In this document: positions 7,924 to 15,982 of the stretch, piece by piece
Numbering within the stretch: position 1 is the first letter of the stretch
Layout: every line of letters starts with the position of its first letter
Source of the DNA: Paenibacillus sp. An7
Lineage (GTDB): Bacteria > Bacillota > Bacilli > Paenibacillales > Paenibacillaceae
Direction: 5' to 3'
NCBI RefSeq assembly: GCF_009870785.1
Contig: NZ_WTWX01000009.1
Coordinates: 62,001-126,000 of the forward strand
Length of the DNA stretch: 64,000 nt
Program-made: the position numbers and the translations under genes
The notes under the pieces: model-generated
What the model was told of the DNA's origin: nothing
Seen by the model: the letters and a program-made list of their open reading frames with translations, nothing else
The model's database searches: none

Positions 7924-9427
7924 TCCAATGTAAGTGTATTTTCCAAGCTTTTTCTACTTCTTTTTTTATGTCTTCCAGTTCTTTTTGTTCCATAGACGGC
8001 ATTCTGCGGCAAGTTAAATGTAGCTGCAGGAAGTCGTCTTTTTTTTCTGTTTTCATCGATTCTACGGCAGTTCCTCCGTTTCCGTACAAGGCAGAAGCAA
8101 GTCTTAGCAGTGAGCCAAGGCGAGTGATCCGTTTATAGTCTTCTGAATATAAGATATCTTGATGATAGTCGATCTCAGCAGGCGTTCGGCCTTTTGGATG
8201 ATAGTCGGCTATGATCGCAGTGATGATCGTTTCACGGTGGCTAAGGCCCCATATTCCGTGATTCTTAATCCAGTAGAGCGAGTGCTGGCTTGCTTTATGA
8301 TGCTGAAGTTGTTCCCCAATACGGTACAGCATGGAGGAGGCATACATGATTCGGCTGTCGGATACCGAAGCTTCCCCTTCTAGCACCTGATACAGCTGCT
8401 GCATACCGGAATGGACTTGGTTCAACTGTCCTGCCGGGGCTGTGGAATGAAAATGAAGCAGATTCCAAATACTTTTTGTTAATACGTCCTGTTTCATAAA
8501 GTCAGGATAGTCTTTTTGCATGAGTTCATAGAATAGCCCGTCCCGAAGCCCTGCTCCACTGACAATGTAATGGGTAGATTCCAGCCAGTTGAAGATCGTT
8601 TGCAGCAAAATGACACCAGGTATGATCAGATCTGCCCGGTCTTTTGATAAGCCGGGTATTTTTTTTCGTTGATCTGAAGGAATATAAGGAAGGGTATTAT
8701 AAAATACGCGAATATCTTCCGGTTCCATTCGGTAATTGTGCATGACAGGAAGAGAATATTCTTGTTTTTTCTGTACCATTTTAGCTAGAGATCGTACCGT
8801 TCCACCAAGACCAACCAGTGTAAGTCCTGGATGGTGCTGTGTCCAAACATGTTCTTTTAAAAAGGTATGTATGGAACTCACGAAATCATCTACCATCTCA
8901 CGACTCCAGTGAGTAGAAGTGCCATAGCGGGCATGCGCATTGACAGCACCGTAGGGAATAGAAAGGCTTTCCTCATATTGACCGTTTAGAAAAAGAGTGA
9001 TCTCCGTACTTCCTCCGCCGATGTCAATAATAAATCCGTCAGATAAGGAAATGGACTCAATGACACCCAAGAAGCCAAGACGCCCTTCATCTTCACCAGA
9101 GATCAGCTGGATTTCAAGACCAGTTTCTTCCTTAATCCACCTCGTTATGTCACTGCTATTCTGTGCATTACGTATCGCCGCCGTAGCGGCTGCCCTGACG
9201 TGAGATACTTGGTAGCTTGCACATATATCCTGATAACTGCGGAGTACCGGCAGAATAGAGCTGATTGCTTCATAGCCGATCGTCCCATCCATATCTACCT
9301 TTTGACTCAGTCTTGCTGCATACTTTTTCTCGTATAAAACCCGGTAGGCCCCCCCATTCAGCACTTCATAGATGACAAGTCTGATGGAGTTTGATCCGAT
9401 ATCAATGATTCCCATACGCTCCGACAT
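7898..9427 (-). CDS. ppx: Exopolyphosphatase (Ppx/GppA family)
   Basis: A Ppx/GppA phosphatase of 509 residues that hydrolyses terminal phosphates from polyphosphate (or pppGpp). The acetate/sugar kinase-fold ATPase motifs are clear: GIIDIGSNSIRLV at the N-terminus and FIIDIGGGSTEIT around residue 140. A C-terminal HD-like helical domain (SHRETIITAIIADYHPKG) follows, as in long Ppx proteins. The frame extends 36 codons further upstream, but the family N-terminus and AAGGAG point to ATG 9427. The gene converges on ppk, so polyphosphate synthesis and breakdown lie side by side. GppA activity cannot be excluded. Confidence 0.93.
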   Translation of the reverse strand: MSERMGIIDIGSNSIRLVIYEVLNGGAYRVLYEKKYAARLSQKVDMDGTIGYEAISSILPVLRSYQDICASYQVSHVRAAATAAIRNAQNSSDITRWIKEETGLEIQLISGEDEGRLGFLGVIESISLSDGFIIDIGGGSTEITLFLNGQYEESLSIPYGAVNAHARYGTSTHWSREMVDDFVSSIHTFLKEHVWTQHHPGLTLVGLGGTVRSLAKMVQKKQEYSLPVMHNYRMEPEDIRVFYNTLPYIPSDQRKKIPGLSKDRADLIIPGVILLQTIFNWLESTHYIVSGAGLRDGLFYELMQKDYPDFMKQDVLTKSIWNLLHFHSTAPAGQLNQVHSGMQQLYQVLEGEASVSDSRIMYASSMLYRIGEQLQHHKASQHSLYWIKNHGIWGLSHRETIITAIIADYHPKGRTPAEIDYHQDILYSEDYKRITRLGSLLRLASALYGNGGTAVESMKTEKKDDFLQLHLTCRRMPSMEQKELEDIKKEVEKAWKIHLHWTISISSKP

Positions 9428-9538
9428 AGGTAGAACAGCTCCTTCTTTCCCCGTTTTTCTTATTGTAACCGAAAAAGAGATATACGAAAAAACCACCTTT
9501 CTCTTGGTAGGAGAAGATGGTTCCCTGTGGTCCAATAC

Positions 9539-9742
9539 TTAAGCGATAACTAACTTAATAGCTTCTATAATAATTACGGTAAAAAGAATGGAAAAGCCAA
9601 TACAGCCGATTCCAAATCCAATATGTTTTTTATCACGAATGAACTTAATGCCGGTGATAAAGGTGAGAAGGGTGACTGCCACGAGTACGATGGCCATTGC
9701 AAAATAGGCAACCCCATAAAAACTTTCAATAAATTGAGCCAC
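9539..9742 (-). CDS. Small two-helix membrane protein
   Basis: A 67-residue protein of unknown function with two hydrophobic helices (about residues 9-31 and 42-64), separated by a short basic loop KFIRDKKH. The loop implies a hairpin topology with the loop in the cytoplasm. A GGAG-containing site precedes the ATG. It lies just upstream of ppx on the same strand and may be co-transcribed with it. I cannot name a family. Confidence 0.6.
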   Translation of the reverse strand: MAQFIESFYGVAYFAMAIVLVAVTLLTFITGIKFIRDKKHIGFGIGCIGFSILFTVIIIEAIKLVIA

Positions 9743-9939
9743 GAAGTAATAAGCTCCTTTCCTAATCGTAATCTATCTCTTAATATAGCCTATCTTTGGT
9801 AAAAACCCAATTCTCTTTTCCCTCATAAAAAGGCGTCTCTATAAGGACAGACATACAAGAGAAGAAAGAGTTACCGAAATATATATAGTATTAGGACTCA
9901 ATCTGACCTCATTATTTATGTTCTGAAGGAGGGAAACGT

Positions 9940-10599
9940 ATGAATCGAACTATTGGAAGTAAGTGGATCAAAACAGAAGTTCTTCAGACAAATCCTTATA
10001 TCGCAAATCATATCCCAGAAACCGCAATATTTACCGAGCAACATTTGAAAGATATGTTACAGAAATATGGAATGGTATTTGTTAAGCCCGTGCATGGCGG
10101 GGGTGGGAACGGCGTTATGCGTGTGGGAAGAGAGGGAGAGAAATATACCTTTACAAAAATGTCTCATACGTATAGCTTCTCTAACTATAAATCGATGTAT
10201 CGTTCACTCGCGAAAAATAAATTGAAAAGAACCTATCTTATTCAGCAAGGAATTACACTGGCTCATATTAAGGGACGGCCTCTTGACTACCGAGTAAAAT
10301 TTGTGAAGAAAGAGACAGGGTGGAAGATTACAGCCATGCTTGGAAGGCATGCTCGAAAAGGGCTCGTCATTACTAATGTATGTAAAGGAGGAACACTCCT
10401 GAAATGCCGGGAGGCTTTACGTCGTTCACTACCTCATATTGATGCGAGAGCCAAGCAGCAAGAAATGCGCAAACTTACACGGACCTGCACCGCACTTCTG
10501 GAAGAAAGGTTCCCGGGCATTGGTGAACTTGGTTTTGATTATGGGCTTGATCACTCTGGTAAAATATGGATTTTGGAAGTGAATACGAGACCGCAATAA
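9940..10599 (+). CDS. YheC/YheD-type ATP-grasp protein, short form
   Basis: A 219-residue ATP-grasp protein of the YheC/YheD family, whose Bacillus members are associated with the endospore coat. Recognisable elements are FVKPVHGGGGNGV (nucleotide-binding loop), DYRVKFVKK, a LGFDYGLD segment and the metal-binding end ILEVNTRP. It stops directly after NTRPQ and is much shorter than the 358-residue paralogue at 45.8 kb, lacking that protein's N-terminal ~130 residues. Whether this is a compact subfamily or a truncation is unclear. A perfect GAAGGAGGGAAACGT precedes the ATG. The reaction catalysed by the family is not known. Confidence 0.75.
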   Translation: MNRTIGSKWIKTEVLQTNPYIANHIPETAIFTEQHLKDMLQKYGMVFVKPVHGGGGNGVMRVGREGEKYTFTKMSHTYSFSNYKSMYRSLAKNKLKRTYLIQQGITLAHIKGRPLDYRVKFVKKETGWKITAMLGRHARKGLVITNVCKGGTLLKCREALRRSLPHIDARAKQQEMRKLTRTCTALLEERFPGIGELGFDYGLDHSGKIWILEVNTRPQ

Positions 10600-10744
10600 A
10601 TTTTTAAAAAAGGGTTTAGGAAAGATAATTCATGGGTAATATATTCGGGGATTTCTTATAATCTAGTCATTTCACTTTAAATCTAGCTAATTTCTCTAAT
10701 AATATATGAAATATATTTTTCTTTAGAAAATTACATTTTTATCC

Positions 10745-10844
10745 TGTGTATAAATATTGTCCACATATCCTTCCTTCTAAAACTTCGGATTTTGCCATTT
10801 ATTAACAAACTATACACAGGATTTCCACAGTTGGTTGTGGATAA
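10745..10844 (+). promoter_or_regulatory. DnaA-box cluster upstream of sda
   Basis: Two perfect TTATNCACA boxes lie on the minus strand: TTATACACA at 10745-10753 and TTATCCACA at 10836-10844. One-mismatch boxes lie at 10757-10765 (TTGTCCACA) and 10810-10818 (CTATACACA), and a weaker ATTTCCACA lies at 10821-10829. In B. subtilis DnaA directly activates sda from such boxes. The remaining AT-rich stretch 10600-10744 shows nothing else. Confidence 0.75.
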
Positions 10845-10846
10845 CA

Positions 10847-10881
10847 GAACGCTTGTTCTACTTTTTGATCTTTGATAGAAT
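10847..10881 (+). promoter_or_regulatory. LexA box overlapping the sda promoter
   Basis: GAAC-GCTT-GTTC at 10847-10858 is a perfect core match to the Gram-positive SOS operator GAAC-N4-GTTC. It overlaps a -35-like TTGTTC (10853-10858), which sits 17 bases before TAGAAT (10876-10881). LexA binding here would block the promoter. Confidence 0.65.
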
Positions 10882-10922
10882 AGAGACGAGGAAAATAAAG
10901 AAAGGTTGTGTCGGAGATGGCT

Positions 10923-11060
10923 ATGCTTTCAGATGAGATGTTGCTCGATTCTTATCACATGGCAATCGAGCTTCAACTTGAACGCGATTTCATCGAGTTA
11001 TTATTAGGTGAGATCCTCAGGCGTGAACTGAATACCGACGTCCCTGCCATTTTTCATTAG
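10923..11060 (+). CDS. sda: Sporulation inhibitor Sda
   Basis: A 45-residue protein that matches the Sda family along its length. LSDEMLLDSY and the following ELQLERDFIELL segment correspond to the two helices of the Sda hairpin, and a short polar tail follows. Sda binds the sporulation histidine kinases and blocks the phosphorelay when replication is disturbed. GGAG at 10913-10916 is six bases from ATG 10923, which decides that start; ATG 10917 (47 residues) abuts the same site. The upstream DnaA boxes and LexA operator fit a replication/DNA-damage checkpoint gene. The stop overlaps the end of the convergent zinc-ribbon gene by four bases. Confidence 0.88.
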   Translation: MLSDEMLLDSYHMAIELQLERDFIELLLGEILRRELNTDVPAIFH

Positions 11061-11335
11061 AGTTCCTCGTGGTTTGACGGTCTAATATGGCCTTGCACTT
11101 CCCATGTCTCTACAGCATAGGAAGACTGCGTCAGACAGTGAGGACAGAACATGAGGTGAATGCAGTAGCCTTTAGCTTCTGGTATCGTAAGATCATCGGA
11201 AGATGATACATAAGGGCTGTAAGGCCCGGCGTAGTCTTCCGTTAATCCGTAATCCACGATAGGCTCACCACAGGTGGGGCAAGGTTGTGCAGCAGGTACA
11301 TTGAGACCGTTACATAGTGGGCACATATAAGTCAA
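11057..11335 (-). CDS. Small zinc-ribbon-like protein of unknown function
   Basis: A 92-residue protein with two closely spaced N-terminal pairs, CPLC and CPTC (a zinc ribbon), and a further CPHC in the C-terminal third. The middle has a Tyr/Pro-rich DYAGPYSPYV segment. Function is unknown, and the family is not one I can name. TTG 11335 is preferred: AGGAGGG ends seven bases upstream, whereas ATG 11326 is too far from it. That ribosome binding site lies inside the arm of an inverted repeat (11336-11379), so its access may depend on RNA folding. The gene's end overlaps sda by four bases. Confidence 0.65.
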   Translation of the reverse strand: MTYMCPLCNGLNVPAAQPCPTCGEPIVDYGLTEDYAGPYSPYVSSSDDLTIPEAKGYCIHLMFCPHCLTQSSYAVETWEVQGHIRPSNHEEL

Positions 11336-11386
11336 AGGGTATCCCTCCTGAATGGTTGTCAGGAGTAAGATACCCTTTTTTATTGG
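11336..11386 (+). terminator. Hairpin with T tract; also spans the zinc-ribbon gene's RBS
   Basis: GGGTATC/GATACCC outer arms and CCTCCTGA/TCAGGAG inner arms, followed on the plus strand by TTTTTTATT. In the plus direction this can end sda read-through. On the minus strand the same stem contains the AGGAGGG of the zinc-ribbon gene. Confidence 0.7.
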
Positions 11387-11419
11387 TGTATTATTCTTTA
11401 AATATAAATTAACTAAATA

Positions 11420-12427
11420 TTACATTTTCATATTACTGCTGTGTCCAGGAGATAATTTGGCACTTGGGTCTACATATACTTTGGCATTATTGACTGCTGT
11501 AGGTGCTTCACCGAAGCCGACAGCAATCAGTTTTAGCTTGCCTTCGTATGTGGTGATATCCCCTGCTGCAAATATACCAGGTATGCTTGTCTCCATTCGA
11601 GTGTCAACAACGATGGAGTTACCTTGAATATCAATGCCCCATTCAGCAATAGGTCCAAGAGAAGAGATGAAACCAAAGTTTACAATGACATCATCGACTT
11701 CAATTTCTTGTGTTTCTTTGGTTTTTACATGAGAGAGAGTAACTTTTGTAATGCGATCTTCTCCGTGCAGCTCAGCGATTTCGGTAGGAGTGATTACATT
11801 TACTTTGGAAGCCATCAGATTCTCAACACTATGTTCGTGTGCGCGGAATTTGTCCCGGCGGTGGATTAGTGTAACTTGTTCAGCAATGGGCTCAAGCATA
11901 AGCGCCCAGTCAACAGCAGAGTCCCCGCCGCCGCTGATTAGTACTTTTTTACCTGCAAAACGGCTCAGGTCACTGACAAAATAATGAAGATTTGCTTTTT
12001 CAAAACGTGTTGCTCCTTCAAGATCCAGTCTGCGAGGTTGGAAAGCGCCTACACCTGCTGTAATAATGATGGATTTAGCATGATGAACATCTTTGTCGGT
12101 TGTAACAACAAAATGCCGTTCTTCTTTCTTCTCTACAGAAATGACTTTTTCTTCCAGTCTAATGTCTGTATCGAAACGATCCATTTGTGTGAGGAGATTA
12201 TTCACCAGTTCTCCTGCTGTAATTTTAGGGAAGCCGGCAACATCATAAATGAATTTCTCCGGGTATAATGCAGCGAGTTGGCCGCCCAATTGAGGCATGC
12301 TTTCCACGATTTTCACAGATGCCTGACGCATACCGCCATAAAAAGCAGCAAACATTCCAGCAGGACCACCGCCAATAATGAGTAAATCGGTCATCTCGTA
12401 AGTAGTTTCAGATGCAGAGGTCGTCAT
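11420..12427 (-). CDS. yumC: Ferredoxin--NADP+ reductase, thioredoxin-reductase-like (YumC)
   Basis: A 335-residue flavoprotein of the TrxR-like ferredoxin/flavodoxin-NADP+ reductase type. The FAD loop GGGPAG is at residues 19-24, and [15 protein letters not shown] is the hallmark of this subfamily. The NADPH loop is [11 protein letters not shown], and GIFAAGDIT closes the FAD site. There is no redox CxxC between domains, which separates it from true thioredoxin reductase. It supplies or withdraws electrons between NADPH and ferredoxin or flavodoxin in the cytosol. ATG 12427 has AAAGGTG upstream and is preferred over in-frame GTG 12439. A TTGCAA-17-TATAAT promoter precedes it. Confidence 0.93.
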   Translation of the reverse strand: MTTSASETTYEMTDLLIIGGGPAGMFAAFYGGMRQASVKIVESMPQLGGQLAALYPEKFIYDVAGFPKITAGELVNNLLTQMDRFDTDIRLEEKVISVEKKEERHFVVTTDKDVHHAKSIIITAGVGAFQPRRLDLEGATRFEKANLHYFVSDLSRFAGKKVLISGGGDSAVDWALMLEPIAEQVTLIHRRDKFRAHEHSVENLMASKVNVITPTEIAELHGEDRITKVTLSHVKTKETQEIEVDDVIVNFGFISSLGPIAEWGIDIQGNSIVVDTRMETSIPGIFAAGDITTYEGKLKLIAVGFGEAPTAVNNAKVYVDPSAKLSPGHSSNMKM

Positions 12428-12520
12428 TTTATAGAACACACCTTTCTCTATATGTTATTGTGAATCAATAACGTCACGGATATCCACGAGATTGTCGATT
12501 CTTAAGTTAAATTCATTTTC

Positions 12521-12549
12521 ATTATAGACACTACCGCAATTTGTTGCAA
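12521..12549 (-). promoter_or_regulatory. Sigma-A promoter for yumC
   Basis: On the minus strand TTGCAA and TATAAT are separated by 17 bases. The rest of the 12440-12921 gap is AT-rich and holds no gene. It contains two short inverted repeats, TATACC/GGTATA at 12601-12620 and GACAT/ATGTC at 12728-12740, of unknown meaning. Confidence 0.55.
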
Positions 12550-12921
12550 AGGTGATTTCCATTCTGTTTTGCCTGTATTTAAAGTAGTTATTCTGTATTT
12601 TATACCTGTAAAAGGGTATATTGTCACTTGCTATTTTAAGTTTGTATCGCTATCATTTTTGTTGCGTGAATTTTTTTCTTGATTTTTACGTATTTACCGT
12701 TTATTTTATAAAGTTTTGAAACCTCATGACATAACATGTCGTTTTAATGAATAGGGATAGAACTATCTTTGCCTTTAATGGATCGAATCAATTTTTATAA
12801 GTTGGGTTTATAAGGTGCCTAAGTAATCTTTATTTAGAAGTTATCGCTTTCAGGCGTTAATTTCATACTATATTCTTAGGCCTTCTATTAAAGAGTTGAA
12901 TGATTTTGGAGGGGTAGGCGC

Positions 12922-14112
12922 ATGAGTAACATTCCTAAGATCGTCATCCTTGGCGCAGGCTATGGCGGTATACTAACCGCACAGCGACTTCAAAAGGAAC
13001 TGAACTACAATGAAGCAGATGTCACACTGGTAAACAGGCATGACTATCACTACATAACAACGCATCTGCACATGCCAGCTGCTGGGACGGATACTATTGA
13101 TCATGCAAGGGTACCCATTTCGAAGCTGATTGACGAGTTCAAGATCGATCTTGTGAAATCTGCTGTAAAAGATATTAGGCCGCACGAGAAAAAAGTAATA
13201 TTGGAAGACGGCACCTTATCGTATGATATTTTAGTCGTCAGTCTAGGCGGAGAACCCGAGACATTTGGGATACCCGGGATGAAAGAACATGCAATGACGA
13301 TTCGCAGTATTAATTCCGTAAGATTAATTCGAGAACATATTGAATACCAGTTTGCTTGTTATAAAAATGACAACGTAGCAAGCCGTCTGCGATTTGTGGT
13401 TGGAGGAGCTGGGTTTAGCGGAGTGGAATTTGTATCTGAACTGGCAGACCGCTTACCTCGTCTATGCAAAGAGTTTGATGTAGATCCAGAAAAAGTGGAA
13501 CTCTACAATGTCGAGGCAGCTCCCACACCGCTTCCCGGCTTTGATAAAGAACTAGTAGAGTATGCTATGGATGTACTCAAGAATAAAGGGATTATTCTTC
13601 GAATCGGCGTGCCGATAAAAGAGTGTTTTGCCGGTGGTGTGATCATTGGAGATGGCGAACGAATTGAAGCCTCTACCGTAGTGTGGACTGGGGGAATTCG
13701 ATGTAACAAGCTGATCGAGAATGCCGGATTTGAGGTGACACGCGGACGTGTCAAAGTAGATGAGTATTTGAGAGCGCCAGGTTACGATCATATTTACATT
13801 ATAGGAGACAGCTCACTGGTACTAAACAAGGATGGCCGCCCTTATCCACCGACGGCTCAAATTGCGATGCAGCAGGGGGTTAATTGTGCGAAAAATATAG
13901 CGCTTTCGATCCGCGGGAAACAGCTGAGCAAGTTCACATTCAGCCATAAAGGAACGGTCGCTTCACTCGGTAAAGGGGAAGCCATAGCGATTGTGAACGG
14001 GAAGAAGTGGAAGGGATGGAAAGCAGCACAGCTGAAAAAAGCAGTGGATATTCGCTATCTATATGTGATTGGCGGTATACCGCTTGTACTCCAAAAAGGA
14101 AGGTTCTTTTAA
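12922..14112 (+). CDS. Type II NADH dehydrogenase (YumB/Ndh-like)
   Basis: A 396-residue NDH-2, which passes electrons from NADH to menaquinone at the membrane without pumping protons. GAGYGG at residues 11-16 binds FAD, and GGAGFSGVEFVSELA binds NAD(H). IYIIGDSS and the PPTAQIAMQQG segment (quinone-site region) follow in order. The basic, hydrophobic C-terminus (LKKAVDIRYLYVIGGIPLVL) would seat it on the inner membrane face. GGAGGGG precedes the ATG. A small gene follows three bases after the stop. With YumC divergent upstream, the arrangement resembles the B. subtilis yumB-yumC region. Confidence 0.92.
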   Translation: MSNIPKIVILGAGYGGILTAQRLQKELNYNEADVTLVNRHDYHYITTHLHMPAAGTDTIDHARVPISKLIDEFKIDLVKSAVKDIRPHEKKVILEDGTLSYDILVVSLGGEPETFGIPGMKEHAMTIRSINSVRLIREHIEYQFACYKNDNVASRLRFVVGGAGFSGVEFVSELADRLPRLCKEFDVDPEKVELYNVEAAPTPLPGFDKELVEYAMDVLKNKGIILRIGVPIKECFAGGVIIGDGERIEASTVVWTGGIRCNKLIENAGFEVTRGRVKVDEYLRAPGYDHIYIIGDSSLVLNKDGRPYPPTAQIAMQQGVNCAKNIALSIRGKQLSKFTFSHKGTVASLGKGEAIAIVNGKKWKGWKAAQLKKAVDIRYLYVIGGIPLVLQKGRFF

Positions 14113-14115
14113 ACC

Positions 14116-14367
14116 ATGAGACATTGCAGTGTACAGGTAAGAGGACTACTCAAAAGAGATGAACTGGATCGATATCATGCCCTAATGGAAGTTGGCAGTT
14201 ATCTCGAAGAGCAGGAAAAGTATGATCTATCTTATATCGTGCAAAAGGAAATTGATATTTTGATATTACCTGCTATTGAAAGGTTAAAAGAAAAAGGTCG
14301 TGACCGCGATCGGGCCACGGCTGAATTTCTGGAATCCTTAAAGAAGCTCGAAGAAGAGAATGACTAA
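14116..14367 (+). CDS. Small hypothetical protein linked to NDH-2
   Basis: An 83-residue soluble, charged, helical protein of unknown function. It has one central hydrophobic run (IDILILPAIERL) and a Lys/Glu-rich C-terminus. It starts three bases after the NDH-2 stop, and AAGGAAGG lies inside the upstream gene's end, so it is almost certainly co-translated. A strong terminator follows. Tight coupling suggests a role tied to the dehydrogenase, but this is inference only. Confidence 0.65.
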   Translation: MRHCSVQVRGLLKRDELDRYHALMEVGSYLEEQEKYDLSYIVQKEIDILILPAIERLKEKGRDRDRATAEFLESLKKLEEEND

Positions 14368-14385
14368 ACGAAGAAACATATAATA

Positions 14386-14416
14386 AAAAGGATGCCGCAT
14401 AAGGGCATCCTTTTTA
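14386..14416. terminator. Bidirectional terminator between the NDH-2 operon and hemQ
   Basis: AAAAAGGATGCC and GGCATCCTTTTT arms with a 7-base loop. A/T runs lie on both sides, so it can serve both converging units. Confidence 0.88.
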
Positions 14417-14435
14417 TTATATGAGCTCATTTATA

Positions 14436-15182
14436 TTATACTTTTAACATACTTTCGAAAGATTCGGGATTCAAAAGACTACCTACATAGAAAGAACCGA
14501 ATTCTCCGTAACGTGCGCTAACTTCATCAAAACGCATCTCGTACACCAGCTTTTTGAACTGAAGAGCATCATCGGCAAAGAGAGTAACGCCCCATTCCCA
14601 ATCATCGAAACCAACAGAGCCGGTAATGATTTGTTTTACCTTACCTGCATAGCTGCGTCCAATCAAACCATGACTTCTCATCATCGCTTTACGCTCGTCC
14701 ATAGAGAGCATGTACCAGTTATCGCTTAGGTCCCGCTTTTTATTCATTGGATAGAAACAAATATATTGTCTTTTTGGAAGAATCGGCTTCAGACGTGCTA
14801 CAATTTCTGGATTTTGCATCGGATCAGCGTCCTTACCAGCAAGGTAATTACTCAGTTCTACTACACTGACATAAGAGTAAGCTTTGGTCGTAAAACGAGC
14901 AAAAGTTGTTTTGTTAAATGCATTTTCAAGTGCATTGAGGTCTTCCAAAGATTCACGTAAATGCATCATGACAAAATCCGCTTTTTGACCGATGATCGTA
15001 TATACGGCTGAGCTGCCGTTCCCCGCTTCCTCAACAGAAGTCCACTCTTGTAAAAATTCTTGCAGATCGTCTAAAGCAACAGCGCGTGCTTCCTCATCAG
15101 CAGAACGCCAAGCGGACCAGTTAATGGATCGGAAATCATGTAGAGCATACCAGCCTTCCAGAGTCGATGCAGCTTCGTTCAT
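14436..15182 (-). CDS. hemQ: Coproheme decarboxylase HemQ
   Basis: A chlorite dismutase-fold protein of 248 residues, the usual length for HemQ of Gram-positives. It oxidatively removes two propionate carboxyls from coproheme III to make protoheme in the cytosol. The catalytic-Tyr region [12 protein letters not shown] and the heme-ligand region [15 protein letters not shown] are both present. It lacks the distal Arg context of true chlorite dismutases as far as I can judge. ATG 15182 has GGAG seven bases upstream; the in-frame GTG 15191 sits on top of that site and is rejected. Other heme genes are not in this window. Confidence 0.92.
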   Translation of the reverse strand: MNEAASTLEGWYALHDFRSINWSAWRSADEEARAVALDDLQEFLQEWTSVEEAGNGSSAVYTIIGQKADFVMMHLRESLEDLNALENAFNKTTFARFTTKAYSYVSVVELSNYLAGKDADPMQNPEIVARLKPILPKRQYICFYPMNKKRDLSDNWYMLSMDERKAMMRSHGLIGRSYAGKVKQIITGSVGFDDWEWGVTLFADDALQFKKLVYEMRFDEVSARYGEFGSFYVGSLLNPESFESMLKV

Positions 15183-15421
15183 TTGTTTCACTCCTATATG
15201 ATATTAAATTTTGTATATCAGATTATTTCATATCTCAAATCAATGATTCTATTGTATCAAAGGCGGAAGTAGCAGGGCAAATGAAGATCTCATTAAAAGT
15301 CGGTAAACGCTGGCAGAACCTAGAAAGTTCATTGCCGAGACACTTATTTTCGGTTACACTATTTATTATCTGTTATGGATAGAGGTTCATGATTTGGTAG
15401 AAAGAAGGAGGATGTAAGCGA

Positions 15422-15715
15422 ATGCAGTTTTTACCTGTGCTCGTGCTTATGATCTTGTTTTTTGTTATGATGTTTGGAATCGGTTTTATTTTGAATATGC
15501 TCATGAAAACGACTTGGTTTCCTGCTTATCTATTTATCATTGTCCTTATACCCATTGTCATTTTCTCCATGTGGGATCGAAGCGCAAGTTTCGGTACACA
15601 TATGAGTTCTTATGGACCTGTTGATTATTTAATCGGACTCAGCGGTGTGGCAGGTGCAATTCTTAGTGGATGGACGATCCAAAAACTGCGAATAGGCGGC
15701 TACAAAATGTTTTGA
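15422..15715 (+). CDS. yuiB: YuiB-like membrane protein
   Basis: A 97-residue integral membrane protein with three hydrophobic helices (about 3-26, 33-48 and 67-84). It resembles B. subtilis YuiB, whose gene also sits near the NDH-2 gene yumB. Function is unknown. AAGGAGG lies before the ATG. A terminator follows. Confidence 0.7.
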   Translation: MQFLPVLVLMILFFVMMFGIGFILNMLMKTTWFPAYLFIIVLIPIVIFSMWDRSASFGTHMSSYGPVDYLIGLSGVAGAILSGWTIQKLRIGGYKMF

Positions 15716-15746
15716 TTTTACCCTATTATATTTAGGTGTATACTTG

Positions 15747-15777
15747 CCCTCTTTTCATATCATGAGAAGAGGGTTTT
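15747..15777 (+). terminator. Terminator after yuiB
   Basis: CCCTCTT and AAGAGGG arms with a 13-base loop, then TTTT. The following stretch to 15982 has a TAGAAT-like -10 at about 15941, probably for dnaB. Confidence 0.75.
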
Positions 15778-15982
15778 GTCATGAAACGCTTCCCTTTTCA
15801 TAGAATAGTAGAGTACAATGGAAAACTCGATTTCAAAAACAGAGGGAATGCGAACATTTGTCAGATAAGAGGGAATAGCGGAAAGATTAAGCAGGGATTT
15901 TGGCTATATTTGAAGATTTAAGCCGGACCTTTTTATGATAGAATAGAGTTCACTACAAATCGGAGAGAAGGAGTAATGAGCA

